Below are positions 22,001 to 32,105 of a stretch of 64,000 nt of DNA, one piece after another. How positions within the stretch are numbered: position 1 is the stretch's first letter; each line of letters begins with the position of its first letter. Source of the DNA: Casuarina equisetifolia (lineage: Eukaryota; Streptophyta; Magnoliopsida; Fagales; Casuarinaceae); NCBI GenBank assembly GCA_028551475.1, contig CM052360.1, forward strand, positions 12,326,501 to 12,390,500, given 5' to 3'. The notes under the pieces were generated by a model. The model was not told where the DNA came from. It saw only the letters and a list, made by a program, of their open reading frames with translations, and ran no database searches. A program made the translations under genes and the position numbers.

Positions 22001-23642
22001 CTACTGTATGATATTCCTCTCTTCTCTTCTTTTATTTCCATTCTGATCTAGGCTCCAGAATATAGTAGCCTGTCACTGGATTGGCTTGCAGCCTTCTTAT
22101 AAATCAGATTTTATCTGTCTGGTGTATTTGATGTTTGTTTGCAGTATGGGGCGTCTAGAGGGAAAAGGGGATATTCCTTGGGAAATATTATGAAGGCAAA
22201 AAATTGGGCAAAAAGTTGCACTTTGGATTGTTTAGTTGCTTGGGAGGAAATTGTGACATCATGGGGATTCATAAATAATGGGCATAGTCATGGTGAATTT
22301 GTGTTGCACCCGTAAAGATGATGGAGAAAAAAGTGGATTACATTTTTACTTCATCTTTTGGTGGAAAAGAACTTTGGTCACTTATCTTTTCTCCTTTAAG
22401 ACTTAGAAGGATGATGTCAAGGTTGTTTGTTGATTTGTTCACTTCTTGGCAGGAGAAATATGCTCCTATTCCATTATGCCTTATGAAGATGATTTGGAGA
22501 GAAGGGAGTACTTCGATTTTTGATGGGGTGGAGCTTACGTCAATTACAATCATATCTATGTTCTTTAGGAATCTGACCATTGGATGCTTATTTAGGCAAC
22601 GTTCATTTCACTTGCTTTTATAGAATTGGTGTTGATCTTTGAAATGTGAGTGTATGACCTGCTTGATAAGAAAGCAGAATAATGATCAAATCAGGCATAA
22701 GGTGACCTAATCTTGCATAACGCAATATGCAATTTTTCTTGGAATGCCAACCTAAATAAGTTTTCCATCTCTTTGTTGATTGGGTTTTTGGGCAACAATC
22801 TTAATCTTGTTGCCCCAGTGAAGCTAAGATATTGTGTAATGTGCAGTTTCTTAGTTTCCAAATATCGATGACATTTTGGATTGAATGATTGGTCGCGGTA
22901 CATGTATTCCTGACTCTGAATTCTTGTGCTCCCTACAGGTGCGGCAGTTCACGTGGTTGAAATTGACCGCCAGGTTATATCAGCCTCAATCAAAGCTATG
23001 GGTTTTCCTGCTTACTCACTTATGACCCCATCAGGTGAACGTGCCTTGTCCAAACCTGATAATACTGCTGAAGTACTGTGGAAAGGCATCCATGAGAAGC
23101 TATACCTCTATGAAGCGGATGCTGAGGATTTTGTCCTTCACAATACCAATCTATATGATATAATCTTCATTGATGCTTATGATGGGGAAGATATCTTCCC
23201 TCGCAAGCTGTGGGATCCTAAGTCTCCATTTGTTAGGGCTCTTAGTAATCAACTTCATCCTGATCATGGCACTGTTGTTGTGAACCTTCATTCAGATTCT
23301 GAGCTAGCGAACCCTGACGGGTCTTTTCCTGCTGTTCTTGAGCAAATTTTGCCAATGGGAAAGTATGTTTCCAGCATTGGCAGAGCTTACAAGGATGTGC
23401 TGGTAGGTAATGGAAGCTGTGGTGGAAAAGAAGGTTTTGGCTTGGCTTTTACCGTCTCAGTTCCTTGGGTGTGTAATACATCACTGGTTGTATGTAGAGG
23501 TTTACGGATGAAGGGGGCATATTTAAATAGGGATCTGGCTCTGGGTGCTATCTTATCGAAATCCCTTGAAGTGGAACGTTTCTTGAACTTACCTTTTTCA
23601 TGCTTGCAGTATATAAAAGGAGGTTTTACATTGGTTGATTAA
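19043..23642 (+). CDS. SAM-dependent methyltransferase / spermidine-synthase-fold protein
   Basis: Predicted SAM-binding Rossmann-fold protein of 428 residues; the substrate cannot be told from sequence. Four exons: 19043-19243, 19359-19587, 21188-21340, 22939-23642 (1287 nt, GT-AG, phases agree). The N-terminus MWRRWRSAWDGRRRFSTAVR is Arg-rich without acids, like a mitochondrial presequence. Motif I is ILCIGHGGGSLPLFLAS (residues 175-191). The acidic end of strand 2 is VHVVEIDRQVI (about 198-208). YDIIFIDAYDGEDIFP (267-282) is the strand-4 motif, as in the spermidine synthase superfamily. The family is often annotated 'spermidine synthase-like' in plants, but I see no proof of polyamine activity. 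Intron 2 contains a G-rich tract and intron 3 a LINE fragment (both listed). A degraded copia element lies about 200 bases past the stop. The start was chosen as the only ATG giving this presequence. Confidence 0.9.
20119..20147 (+). other. G-rich tract, possible G-quadruplex, in intron 2
   Basis: G7-A-G5-TGTGGTT-G5-TT-GG on the sense strand of the methyltransferase gene. Three long G runs plus shorter ones could form a DNA or pre-mRNA quadruplex. Structure is inferred from sequence only. Confidence 0.4.
22150..22620 (+). mobile_element. LINE-derived zf-RVT/C-terminal fragment inside intron 3
   Basis: Sense-strand intronic sequence encodes a decayed copy of the region downstream of plant LINE reverse transcriptase. 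At about 22165-22250 it reads GDIPWEIL then KIGQKVALWIV, like the zf-RVT 'PWK.IW..K.P.KV..F.W' motif. From 22318 it reads VDYIFTSSFGGKELWSLIF, then VDLFTSWQ, then PLCLMKMIWRE. These match the usual '..DHLLLHC..A.ELW..IF', 'VDL...W' and 'P.CLMW.IWRERN' order. Stops and frame changes are present, so it is a dead fragment. No RT or endonuclease is seen next to it. Confidence 0.75.
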
Positions 23643-23837
23643 TCTTGAAAAGCCTAAAGTTAGTTTCCCTTTCATAATTTGGAAACTAGTTCAAAATTTA
23701 GCTCTTATTCTTTTGGGTGGTCCATCCTTCTCCTGGGCTAAGAGCATAAATATGTCTTGGATTCCTCAATTGCCTCCCTTCAAAAATAGAATTTGTGCTG
23801 CCATGTTCCATATACAAGCTCGTTGGATGACCATAAT

Positions 23838-23998
23838 TGTTAAGAAATTGATGAAGCAGAAACGATGAAATTATATTTATAGATCCATGAAGAACATACA
23901 TAGTGTTCTTAAAGAGAAAAACGTTAAGCACACAATGTGGCTCTTAAAGAATGAAAAGAAAAGCCATGGTAACAATGAACAATGTTGGGCCTAGATAT
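23838..23998 (-). repeat. partial duplicate of the copia LTR
   Basis: Starts tgttaagaaattgatgaag and runs in parallel with the LTR copy at 24002. It is cut off at an LTR-internal point (gggcctagatata), directly before the second copy. Both copies are preceded by ataat. This looks like a tandem duplication of one LTR end, or a nested partial LTR. Confidence 0.7.
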
Positions 23999-24179
23999 AA
24001 TTGTTAAGAAATTGATGAAGTAGAAACAATAAAACTATTTTTATAGATTAGTGAAGAAAATATAGTGTTCTTAAGAGAAAATGTTAAGCACACAATCTAG
24101 CTCTTAAAAGAATGAAAAGAAAAGCTATAGTAACAATGGACAACATATACAAAGTGTTTTCAACATCTCCTTTCAAGTT

Positions 24180-24545
24180 GATAGTTGAAATAAATTGTAG
24201 ACACCCAGCTTATTCAATAGAAAATGATGTTATCATATTCTCAATGCCTTTGTTAGCATATTAGTGGGTTGATTTTTTATGGAAATGTGAGTTGTTCAGT
24301 TGATCCCTGCAATTATCTTTTTTTTTTGTTGATAAAATAATGGTTCATTTCAATGTGTTTGGTTTTCTCATATAGCACTAGGTTGGTAGCTAGTTTCTTG
24401 ACCACCTCATTACCACATTAAAGAGATATAGGTCTAATCAATATTACCCGTAAGTCTTTAAAGAGCCCAATGAGCCATATAATCTCATAAGTGGTGGATG
24501 CCATAGCTTGATACTTTGATTTGGTAGAGGAATGAGAAACAATGG
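24180..24545 (-). pseudogene. copia RNase H remnant
   Basis: The minus strand reads SKYQAMASTTYEIIWLIGL, then LYEKTKHIEMNHYFI, then QLNNSHFHKKSTH. These follow the order of the copia RNase H end (AEYRAMA...E..WL, ERTKHIE.D.H..R, QLAD.FTK). Several stops break it. Confidence 0.75.
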
Positions 24546-24749
24546 ATTACATGGGAGATGGACCTAGAACAAAAGGGATCCATGGGAGATGGACCTAGAT
24601 CCACGCAAGAAGGTCTTGATCATAATAGGACCCAACTTAATATGCGACCCAAACTTAAGCATGAATGCCAACAACTTTGTTTGTTAATTTTTGATACGGT
24701 AGACAATCACTTCCTTGTCTTGGATCATGTCAATAGCATCAAATAGATA

Positions 24750-25135
24750 CATAAGGGCTGATGTTTTGGATTTGGGCTTAAGCCACTAAGTAGCAATCAT
24801 CAAGACCATTTAGGAACTTGATTAGCTTGTTGGATTCCTAGAAGATGAGGAAATCAAGGTCTTCAATTAATTGTGGGTAAAGAATGGTGATGTAGGAATC
24901 AAATTTGTTCTAGAAATTTTCAAGTTGGTAAACATAATTGTTGACAAGTTCAACGTATTGAGTAGCATTGGCCAAATCCTGTTTTACAACAAAAACTTCT
25001 TTTGTACAAACACACTAGAATTTTTCTTAAAGATGATTCCAAATGTGTCTTGTATCTACCAAGTAAGTGAAGGTCTTGTAAATTTTTAGGGTTAAGGACG
25101 AGAGAATCCAAGAAAGGACTACCTTGTTGCAATGT
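24750..25135 (-). pseudogene. copia gag-like remnant
   Basis: The minus strand shows a Lys/Leu-rich stretch, then FLNGLDDCYLVA followed by AQIQNISP. This matches the copia gag phrase 'FL.GL.D.Y..VR.QIL...P'. It contains stops. It is joined almost directly to the RNase H remnant, which marks a large internal deletion. Confidence 0.6.
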
Positions 25136-25651
25136 TCTTAGGAAGGAAACATGGGAGAATCAAGATCTAGCTACTTCACAATTGGGTGAACAATCTTACT
25201 TATTTTTCCCAGCATGTTTCATATCACATGATCAGGAAGTGTAGTTCTCGACACCTAATAACTTTTTTAGACACAATCATAACACTAGTTTGCCCATTAT
25301 GGCAAAGGTAGAGAGCATATCTGGGTTGAACTAGGGAAGCTTCAATCAAATTACTTTAATGCCCACAAGAGTAGTGATAGGTGCGGGAGCAATGCCTAGT
25401 GTGAGAGTAACTAGCTCTGCGATGATTAGGATTGTGGTTGGTGTCCATGGAGTTGGATAGAAGACTGCATAATAGTTGTTTGATGAAATGCCAAAAAGAA
25501 GTGTAATTTGGATATAAGGAAGTAGCTGTAAAATTGTGGAGAAAACTTAGGATTATAGGATAAGCCTATTCATGATACCATGTTAAGCAACTGATGAAGT
25601 AGAAACAATGAAAGTTCTTTTACAGATCAATGAAGAAAATACATAGTGTTT

Positions 25652-26397
25652 TTAAGAGAAGAATGTTGAGCACACAATCTAGCTCTTAAAAAATGAAGAG
25701 AAAAGTTATAGTAACAATGAACAAGACTAAGCCTATGCTATAAGGCATTTGGCCTAGAAGAATTAATAGTATACACAACAAGTATTTTCAACAATAACCT
25801 TAGCATATCATGGAATGAACCAAAGATATACCTCAACTATAGTCTAGTATAAACAACTAGACCCTTTTCCAAAGCCTTTAGTTCACATTTATGGCACATG
25901 GTTCTTAATTTTTCATATTACCTCACTCTCAAGTAATTTTTTCATTTAATTGACTATTTTTGTCTTGAATGAATTCTTTTTTCTAGAACTACTTGATCCA
26001 TAAGAATAGTCTTCGGTCTCTATCTTAAGAGAAGAATGTTGAGCACACAATCTAGCTCTTAAAAAATGAAGAGAAAAGCTATAGTAACAATGAACAATAC
26101 CAAGCCTATGCTATAAGGCATTTGGCCTAGAAGAATGAATAGTATACACAACAAGTATTTTCAACAATAACCATAGCATATCAAGGAATGAACCAAAGAT
26201 ATACCTCAACTATAGTCTAATATGAACAACTAGACCTTTTTCCAAAGCCTTTAGTTCACATTTATGGCACATGGTTCTTAATTTTTCATATTACCTCACT
26301 CTTAAGTAATTTTTTCATTTGATTGACCATTTTTATCTTGAATGAATTCTTTTTTCTAGAACTACTTGATCCATAAGAATAGTCTTTGGTCTCTATC
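25652..26397. repeat. 373-bp tandem duplication spanning an LTR edge and its flank
   Basis: Unit 1 is 25652-26024 and unit 2 is 26025-26397, both beginning ttaagagaagaatgttgagc. Each holds the outer two thirds of the right-hand LTR and then the same non-LTR flank (from ataacc.tagcatatca to ggtctctatc). They differ by scattered substitutions. Because the unit crosses the LTR/flank boundary, it must have duplicated after the element inserted. Confidence 0.9.
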
Positions 26398-27033
26398 TTA
26401 AAAGTACCTTAAATCGAGGTCATTGTTCTTTTACAAGGACTTCCAACCAATTGATAAAAATGTGAATTGATGTGATCTAATTTAGACTAATAGTATTAAT
26501 AAACACAATTTTATTACATGGTTAATCTATCAAGATAAGCTTTCTACAAGAAAAAGAAATTGTACATTGACTCATTTGAATTAACATATAAATAGGAATT
26601 ATCTTTATTTTGAATATACATAAACAAGAATAATTTAAAATAAAATCTAATGTCATATTGGAAGATAAAAAAAAAAACTATATAGATAATCAAAACAACT
26701 AAAGGAATGAATTTAGTTACTAAACTTCTTAAGATATTTTTTTTAACTTGCATTTGTTGTATATAAGTAGAATGTAATGAAAGATGTTTTAAAGGCAAAG
26801 TAGTTACTTCTTAATCTTGTTGGCAAAAATAAAAAAATTGTATGAGGAAAAAATTTTTTATTTCAAAATATAAAATTCTCTATTTCCATCTTTTTGAAAA
26901 TTTAGTAACTTCTATAATGTTGGGTATTGCTTACACTAAATTTTATTAATATAAATTTATATTTTCATAATATATATATCTCAAGATATATATTTTGTAC
27001 GATGGGGTAAAACAAGAGGGAGAATGAACATAC
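26398..27033. other. AT-rich upstream region of TOM9
   Basis: Very AT-rich, no gene or repeat family recognised. It ends in the TOM9 core promoter. Confidence 0.5.
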
Positions 27034-27049
27034 TAAACCCTTAAACCCT
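27034..27049 (+). promoter_or_regulatory. paired telo-box-like motifs
   Basis: aaaccctt followed at once by aaaccctc, 10-25 bases upstream of the TATA box. AAACCCT elements occur in promoters of plant growth and translation genes. Inferred from sequence. Confidence 0.4.
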
Positions 27050-27059
27050 CGACCGCTTC

Positions 27060-27067
27060 TATAAATA
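27060..27067 (+). promoter_or_regulatory. TATA box of TOM9
   Basis: TATAAATA, 89 bases upstream of the ATG. This would place transcription start near 27090 and give a 5' UTR of roughly 65 bases. Confidence 0.55.
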
Positions 27068-27155
27068 ATCTCCCTGCTAGACGTGCAAGCCGAAAGAGAT
27101 CTCCAAAACCCTTCGCCCCCGTCTTCGCCGGCCGTAGCACCATAGTAAGACTCGG

Positions 27156-27449
27156 ATGGCGTCTTCTCAGGGTAAAAAGCGAGTCTCTGCGACTAGCAAT
27201 GAGCAGTCACTAGTTGCAAGGGTCTCGCGCAGCGTGTCGCAGTCGCCGATCGTCCACCATACCAAGCGTGCTGCGTCGGACGCCGCCTTCGTCTCGAAGA
27301 AGCTGATCCGCAGCACGGGAAGAGCCGCGTGGATTGCTGGTACCACCTTCCTTGTCTTGGTGGTGCCCCTTATCATCGAGATGGAGCGCGAGCAGCAGTT
27401 CACCGAACTCGAGCTCCAGCAGGCCAGCCTCCTCGGTACCCCCAACTGA
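27156..27449 (+). CDS. TOM9: mitochondrial import receptor subunit TOM9 (plant TOM22)
   Basis: Short plant form of TOM22, a central subunit of the translocase of the outer mitochondrial membrane. Single exon, 97 residues, the usual length for plant TOM9. The N-terminal 50 residues are Ser/Arg/Lys-rich and lack the acidic receptor domain of fungal and animal TOM22, as known for plants. The block AAFVSKKLIRSTGRAAWIAG leads into the membrane span TTFLVLVVPLIIEM (about 62-75). The short intermembrane tail is EREQQFTELELQQASLLG. These three blocks are the family signature. A TATA box and telo-box-like motifs lie upstream. Confidence 0.95.
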   Translation: MASSQGKKRVSATSNEQSLVARVSRSVSQSPIVHHTKRAASDAAFVSKKLIRSTGRAAWIAGTTFLVLVVPLIIEMEREQQFTELELQQASLLGTPN

Positions 27450-29316
27450 CTCAGGTCAGCACGCTCGTCGTAGATTGGGTTCTGGATTGGATGCAATATA
27501 TAAATCTGGCTTCGTTGTTTGGGAATTAGGTTTTGTAGCGTTAGAGCAATTTTATCTGGATTCTCTGTAATTGCTTGGGATTTATTTTGCAAATGGAGAT
27601 TCCTCTGTTTGTGATAAATTTAATGCTTTGGTAACTTCCGATTTTCCTTTTGCATGGTGGGAGATAGAACGAGAAAATCTTGTCAAGATTTAGGTTAATA
27701 AAGGAAATCCACTTGGTCGGATGCAGGGGCAACATTCGTAGTCTCTCGCATATTTTCTGTAAATTGCTGCATTACAAGCTTCAAAATCGTCTCTCGTTGG
27801 CAAATTTGAACTTGGCTTATTGCTTAGCCATGTTCTGTGTTAACTCAATATATATGGGGTTGCTGTGTGATCGACCTCAAAGAGAGTTCTCCATAAGATG
27901 CTTCCGAGATTTCATCATGCACGTACTTAGATTTTTTTTTTTTTTTTCTTGAAGATGCTTTATGATTTGAAGACCTTGATATTGTCTCAGTGGTTCATCA
28001 AGAAATTCCCAAGTCTGGTTCTTGTTTGTGCTGGGTAATTGTTATATCTAATGGTGAGAAGCTGATAACATGCCCCATTCATCAAAATAGTGTTATTCTT
28101 CCTACAACTTAGAACTTTTGTATTTGCATTAACAATGAATGCACACACACCCCATTCCTATGAATCCATTAAGGATATCGTACATTTGGCCCTGGAATTT
28201 CAGTGGTGTGAAGTTGCTGCAAGCCACAGTTGGCAACTCAGTTCTAAAAGGACTGATCGGTGCGACTGGGTTTTGCAATATAGCGGTATTCAATGCTTTA
28301 GATTCCGTTAAATGTGCTAGTTTTCACTGTTGAGTTGTTATTTGTTCATTTGATTGAGGCATTCAACTCCTTATAGTGGAGATTTAAATGTATCTGTTTA
28401 GCTGAAGCAACAGGCCCGAACTGCGAGAAGATTATAGATGGAGTCAACGATGTTATATCTGGCGTTAAAACTCCAGTGTCGAACCTAACAGCTCCTGCTT
28501 TCAATTGTGTCAGATATTTGTTTACCATAAAGTTGTTTTGAAAGTGTTATGTTCATATTTCACATCTCTCTCCACATGAAAATCTTTCCAATGAAACCAA
28601 GTTAGCTATGAAGAACGCCGCAAAAATGATAACTAGAACGTGTTGAACCCATGTTCCCAACATTGAACCCCTGAAACAGTCTGTCAACCAATAAACGTTA
28701 ATAGAATTAGTGAAAACCTTCAGATTTATCGATTTTTCGTTAGAAAGGTGTACTTTCAACTCGAATCCAACCAAAATTATGGAAGAATTACGTTTGCTAT
28801 TTGAGCTGTTGCTGGTAATGAAACAAATAGTCTAGTAGATAAAGAAAACTGGCAGCATCAGCAGACAAGATTTAATCCGCCATTCGTGGACTCCGGCGGT
28901 GGTAAATCTACGTCCTCATAGCCAGACTGCAAAGTCTGTAACGCTACTTCAAATTGCAATTAATTTATTGTGTTGAGCGAACTCAAGAGGAACAATCTTG
29001 CAAAGATTAAATATAAAAAGTAGAGCAGAGCTCTGAATCAAGTACCGACTTTTTCTGGCTATAAGAACCTTTAGTTTAGCTTCGTGTAAAAGGTCTAACA
29101 GTGAAAGAATGCGTTGTTTCTTCGGTCAATATTTGGAATACTATTTCTTGAGAAAAACCCACCATCAGCATAATACAGTAAGAAAGACAGAGCTATTTAG
29201 TGTCTGAAACAGCCACCCCATCTTTTTATTTGGAAGCATTAGGATTTGAATAAAAAGTACAACACGGTAAATTTCCTGTCACGGGCAAAATTTTAGTGGG
29301 TTATGTTTCGTGGAAG
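27450..29316. other. convergent intergenic region
   Basis: 3' flank of TOM9 (+) and of the DYW PPR gene (-). Short open frames at 27680-27950 and 28090-28330 show no domain. A poly(T) run lies at about 27931-27948. I see nothing else. Confidence 0.55.
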
Positions 29317-31023
29317 TTACCAGATGTCTCTGCAGGAACAGCTACCATTTAGAAATCTATGGTATCTGTTTACATCCCTCACAATGATTTCTCTCTCCAA
29401 GGCTGTACTGAAATACTTAAAAGCCTCGTGACAATCCGCACAAATCCTTAGATTCTTCACAATCCTTATAGCCTTCCCCGGTGGTGCAGCTCCACTCACC
29501 ACTGCAAATGCCACTGCCAACTTCTCACTGTGATACCAAAGTGCTTCCTTTTTCTCCCCTTTCCCCACCTCATGCAACATCTCCTTCCAAACTGGCGTGT
29601 ACCCTAATTTCTCAATTGCTTCCAATAAATTAGCTAACTTCTCGTATATTTCCTCTGTCCTTTCATGCCTTCTATCACCAGCCAAAAACACATGCACTTT
29701 CCCTCTCACTTCAATCCAACTCCGGCCACCTTCCTTCCTCACTCTCCTATCTTTCATAATCTTCCTAACTTCTGCAACTTCATCCCACCTACCGGCAGCT
29801 GATAACACGTTGGCAGCAATCACGTAGGCTGAGTCATCATGCGGGTTGATTACCAACAAGCGTCTAGCCATAGCCCAAGCCATGTCTGCTGCACCATGAT
29901 ATGCACAACCGGATAGCAGAGCTCGCCACACTGCAGCATCCGGTACAAAAGGCATTGTCATAGCAACCCTCTCTGCTTCTTGTAACCGACCAGCCCGTCC
30001 TAATGCACCCAACAAACATGTATAATGCTCCAACCCCGGTTCCAGACCGTAGTATATTTTCATGCGGGCCAGCCACTCTTCAGCCTGACCATCCAAACCC
30101 GCATTGCTGAACGCTGATAGAACTGCTAGAAAGCTATATTCATCCGGTACAAATTCTTGAGCTTCCATTGCATTGAGAAGCTCGAGGATCGAGTTTGTAT
30201 CACCCTGCTGAGCATAGCCAGACATTAATGCGTTCCACCCCACCAGATTCATCACTGGCAAATTCTCATCAAAAACCCGCCTTGCATCAGACACAAAACC
30301 TGCTTTTCCATACGCATCAATCAGAGCGCTACCAACTATCATATTTGTATAAAACCCGGTAGCCACCGCATGGGCATGTATTATCCGACATTGCTCCGAT
30401 GCAGCAACCTCTGCGGTCGCACGAAGCACACCCGAGACACTATACATCGTGGATGCCACATTGGAAGCTCTCATATTAGCAAACATTGATAACGCATCAA
30501 GCGGCCGTGAATTTTGTGCGAGCCCGACAACAATCGCGGAATAACAAACCTCATCCTTATCAGGAATTTCATCGAGCACCTTACGAGCCTCCTCGGGTAA
30601 GCGATACTTCGAGTAGAAGCTTACAAGCGCAGACCCGGAATAGGGATCTCCAGAGAGGGAGAGCTTCAGGGCCAGACAATGGAGGCTAAGGCCGAAATAA
30701 AGGCAAGGAAGTGCCGTACATGTTTTGAAAAGAGAAGCAAAGGTCCGATGGTTGGGCAAGGTCGGGTGGCGGAGCATAGAGATGAAGTGATGGAGAGAGA
30801 GAAGGGTGTTGGAGTGCGCGGAGATGAGGGCCGTCCATGAGACTACGTTGGGAGATGGGATTCGGTGGAAGAGACGGAGGGAGTAGGACGAGAGTTTGGC
30901 TTTTGAGTAAAGCGTGACGAGCTTGTTGTAGATGGAGCGGTCGTCAATGGAGGCTTTGATAGCTTGGGCATGGGCTACGCGAGGGTCGGCGGTGTCTGCG
31001 ATCAAGTCTAGTGCGTTGCTCAT
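29317..31023 (-). CDS. PPR protein, PLS class with E and DYW-type deaminase domain (ends DIW)
   Basis: Intronless, 568 residues; probable organelle C-to-U RNA-editing factor. PPR motifs run from about residue 30 to 400 (VVSWTALISAHSN, YSAIVVGLAQNS, VGWNALMSGYAQQG, YSFLAVLSAFSNAGL). E motifs follow (VWRALLSGCAYHGAADMAWA; GRSWIEVRGKVHVFLAGDRRH). The PG region GYTPVWKEMLHEV then leads into the DYW domain. That domain has HSEKLAVAF (HxE zinc and catalytic motif), ICADCHEAFKYFS (CxxCH) and a final CSCRDIW. The zinc-ligand and catalytic residues are all present. The last three residues are D-I-W instead of D-Y-W. The start at 31023 (MSNALDLIADTADPRVAHAQ) lacks an obvious transit peptide, so the destination is uncertain. 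Confidence 0.92.
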   Translation of the reverse strand: MSNALDLIADTADPRVAHAQAIKASIDDRSIYNKLVTLYSKAKLSSYSLRLFHRIPSPNVVSWTALISAHSNTLLSLHHFISMLRHPTLPNHRTFASLFKTCTALPCLYFGLSLHCLALKLSLSGDPYSGSALVSFYSKYRLPEEARKVLDEIPDKDEVCYSAIVVGLAQNSRPLDALSMFANMRASNVASTMYSVSGVLRATAEVAASEQCRIIHAHAVATGFYTNMIVGSALIDAYGKAGFVSDARRVFDENLPVMNLVGWNALMSGYAQQGDTNSILELLNAMEAQEFVPDEYSFLAVLSAFSNAGLDGQAEEWLARMKIYYGLEPGLEHYTCLLGALGRAGRLQEAERVAMTMPFVPDAAVWRALLSGCAYHGAADMAWAMARRLLVINPHDDSAYVIAANVLSAAGRWDEVAEVRKIMKDRRVRKEGGRSWIEVRGKVHVFLAGDRRHERTEEIYEKLANLLEAIEKLGYTPVWKEMLHEVGKGEKKEALWYHSEKLAVAFAVVSGAAPPGKAIRIVKNLRICADCHEAFKYFSTALEREIIVRDVNRYHRFLNGSCSCRDIW

Positions 31024-31999
31024 GCTACGTGAGATGCGCAAACCTCAGAGAATCATGGTAGGCGTATGCTATAAAACGTCGCATCCATTGCAGACTGTTT
31101 GTTTACACGAGAACCCGTCCAGTTTGCCTCTGGCTTTGGATGTTACCTGGATTGAGATAGCAAGGCGGCTGGCTTCTTTTTTGTATCTGCCTCAACCCCG
31201 GTGGGCTTTTCCCCCACTCCTCTCAAGACCACAAAAGGTAGCAAATGGGAATTCAGCGTCAACCCTCGTTGTTTAACAAAGTGTAAGGAAAGCCTAAATT
31301 TATCTAAAAGATTAGTACCAAAAATGAGGAAAAATAATCACATTTAAATAGGTACATAACTTCACACTTAAACACTTGTATGGTCCAAAAATAATTGAAG
31401 GTACCATGGTAATAGGTTTTGATCTTTTGGTTCAGTAATTAAATTTATTATGATTGGTATTTAAAACAAATCCCATGTTTTTGGTTTGAATTACAAAAAG
31501 GGGCAAACTTATAAAAATGGCTACTTCATGACTAAAGTATCACTAGTTGAAGAGATATCTAAACATGCTAGAATGAAACTGTCCTAAAGTAAGTGATTAC
31601 TGGTACGTTGGGATTGAAACTGTGATAAAAAGTTATGATCCAAAAGTAATTGAACTTATTGTGTCAATAAACTTAAGCCTTTTGACTCAATAATTAAATT
31701 TGTTACAATAAAGTTAGACATATACGTTGCAACATACTTTGTAAGTTTGGATATCTGCGTAACAATGCTATTATTTACGTGAACCTAGTTTATCTAGATT
31801 CATAGGATGCTAAAAAAGATCAAAGCCTTGATACTAGGTAAAGAAGAACCAAATCTACTTCTAAAAGTGGCTCATAAAATGAGAGAAAACAATCATATTT
31901 AAACATGCACATAATTCCACATATTAGCAATGTGAGACTAATATTTGTTAACATGAACTGATAACTTCGTCTAATAATCTGTCAACTTGAGCTTGCCAG

Positions 32000-32105
32000 C
32001 GGCTTAGAGCGTCCACACATTGAAGGCGATATCAGGTTTTGTAAGATACTGCATGATTTCTCTGACCAAATTATTGGTGCGTCCATAAGGTACACAGCTG
32101 TCCAT
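32000..32105 (-). pseudogene. possible copia RT fragment
   Basis: The minus strand reads NNLVREIMQYLTKPDIAFNV, resembling the copia RT phrase 'R.LVG.LQYLT.TRPDIAF.V'. It is isolated, with no neighbouring RT or RNase H motif. Weak. Confidence 0.3.

Larger units (their letters stand above)
24002..25793 (-). mobile_element. internally deleted, degraded copia-type LTR retrotransposon
   Basis: The element lies on the minus strand. The 5' LTR is 25581-25793 (213 bp, TGTT...AACA). The primer site tggtatca (complement of tRNA-iMet) directly abuts it at 25580-25573. The 3' LTR is 24002-24165 (164 bp, same termini, missing about 45 bp), preceded by a purine tract (gaaaggaga, 24174-24166). The internal part is only about 1.4 kb. 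It holds a gag-like remnant (about 25130-24760, with FLNGLDDCYLVA) and a copia RNase H remnant. The latter (about 24545-24180) includes YQAMASTTYEIIWL and KTKHIEMNHYF, followed by a GGVL-like end near the purine tract. Protease, integrase and most of RT are missing. Stops and frameshifts throughout mean it is dead. Flanks ataat (left) and ataac (right) may be a 5-bp target duplication with one mismatch. Confidence 0.85.
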
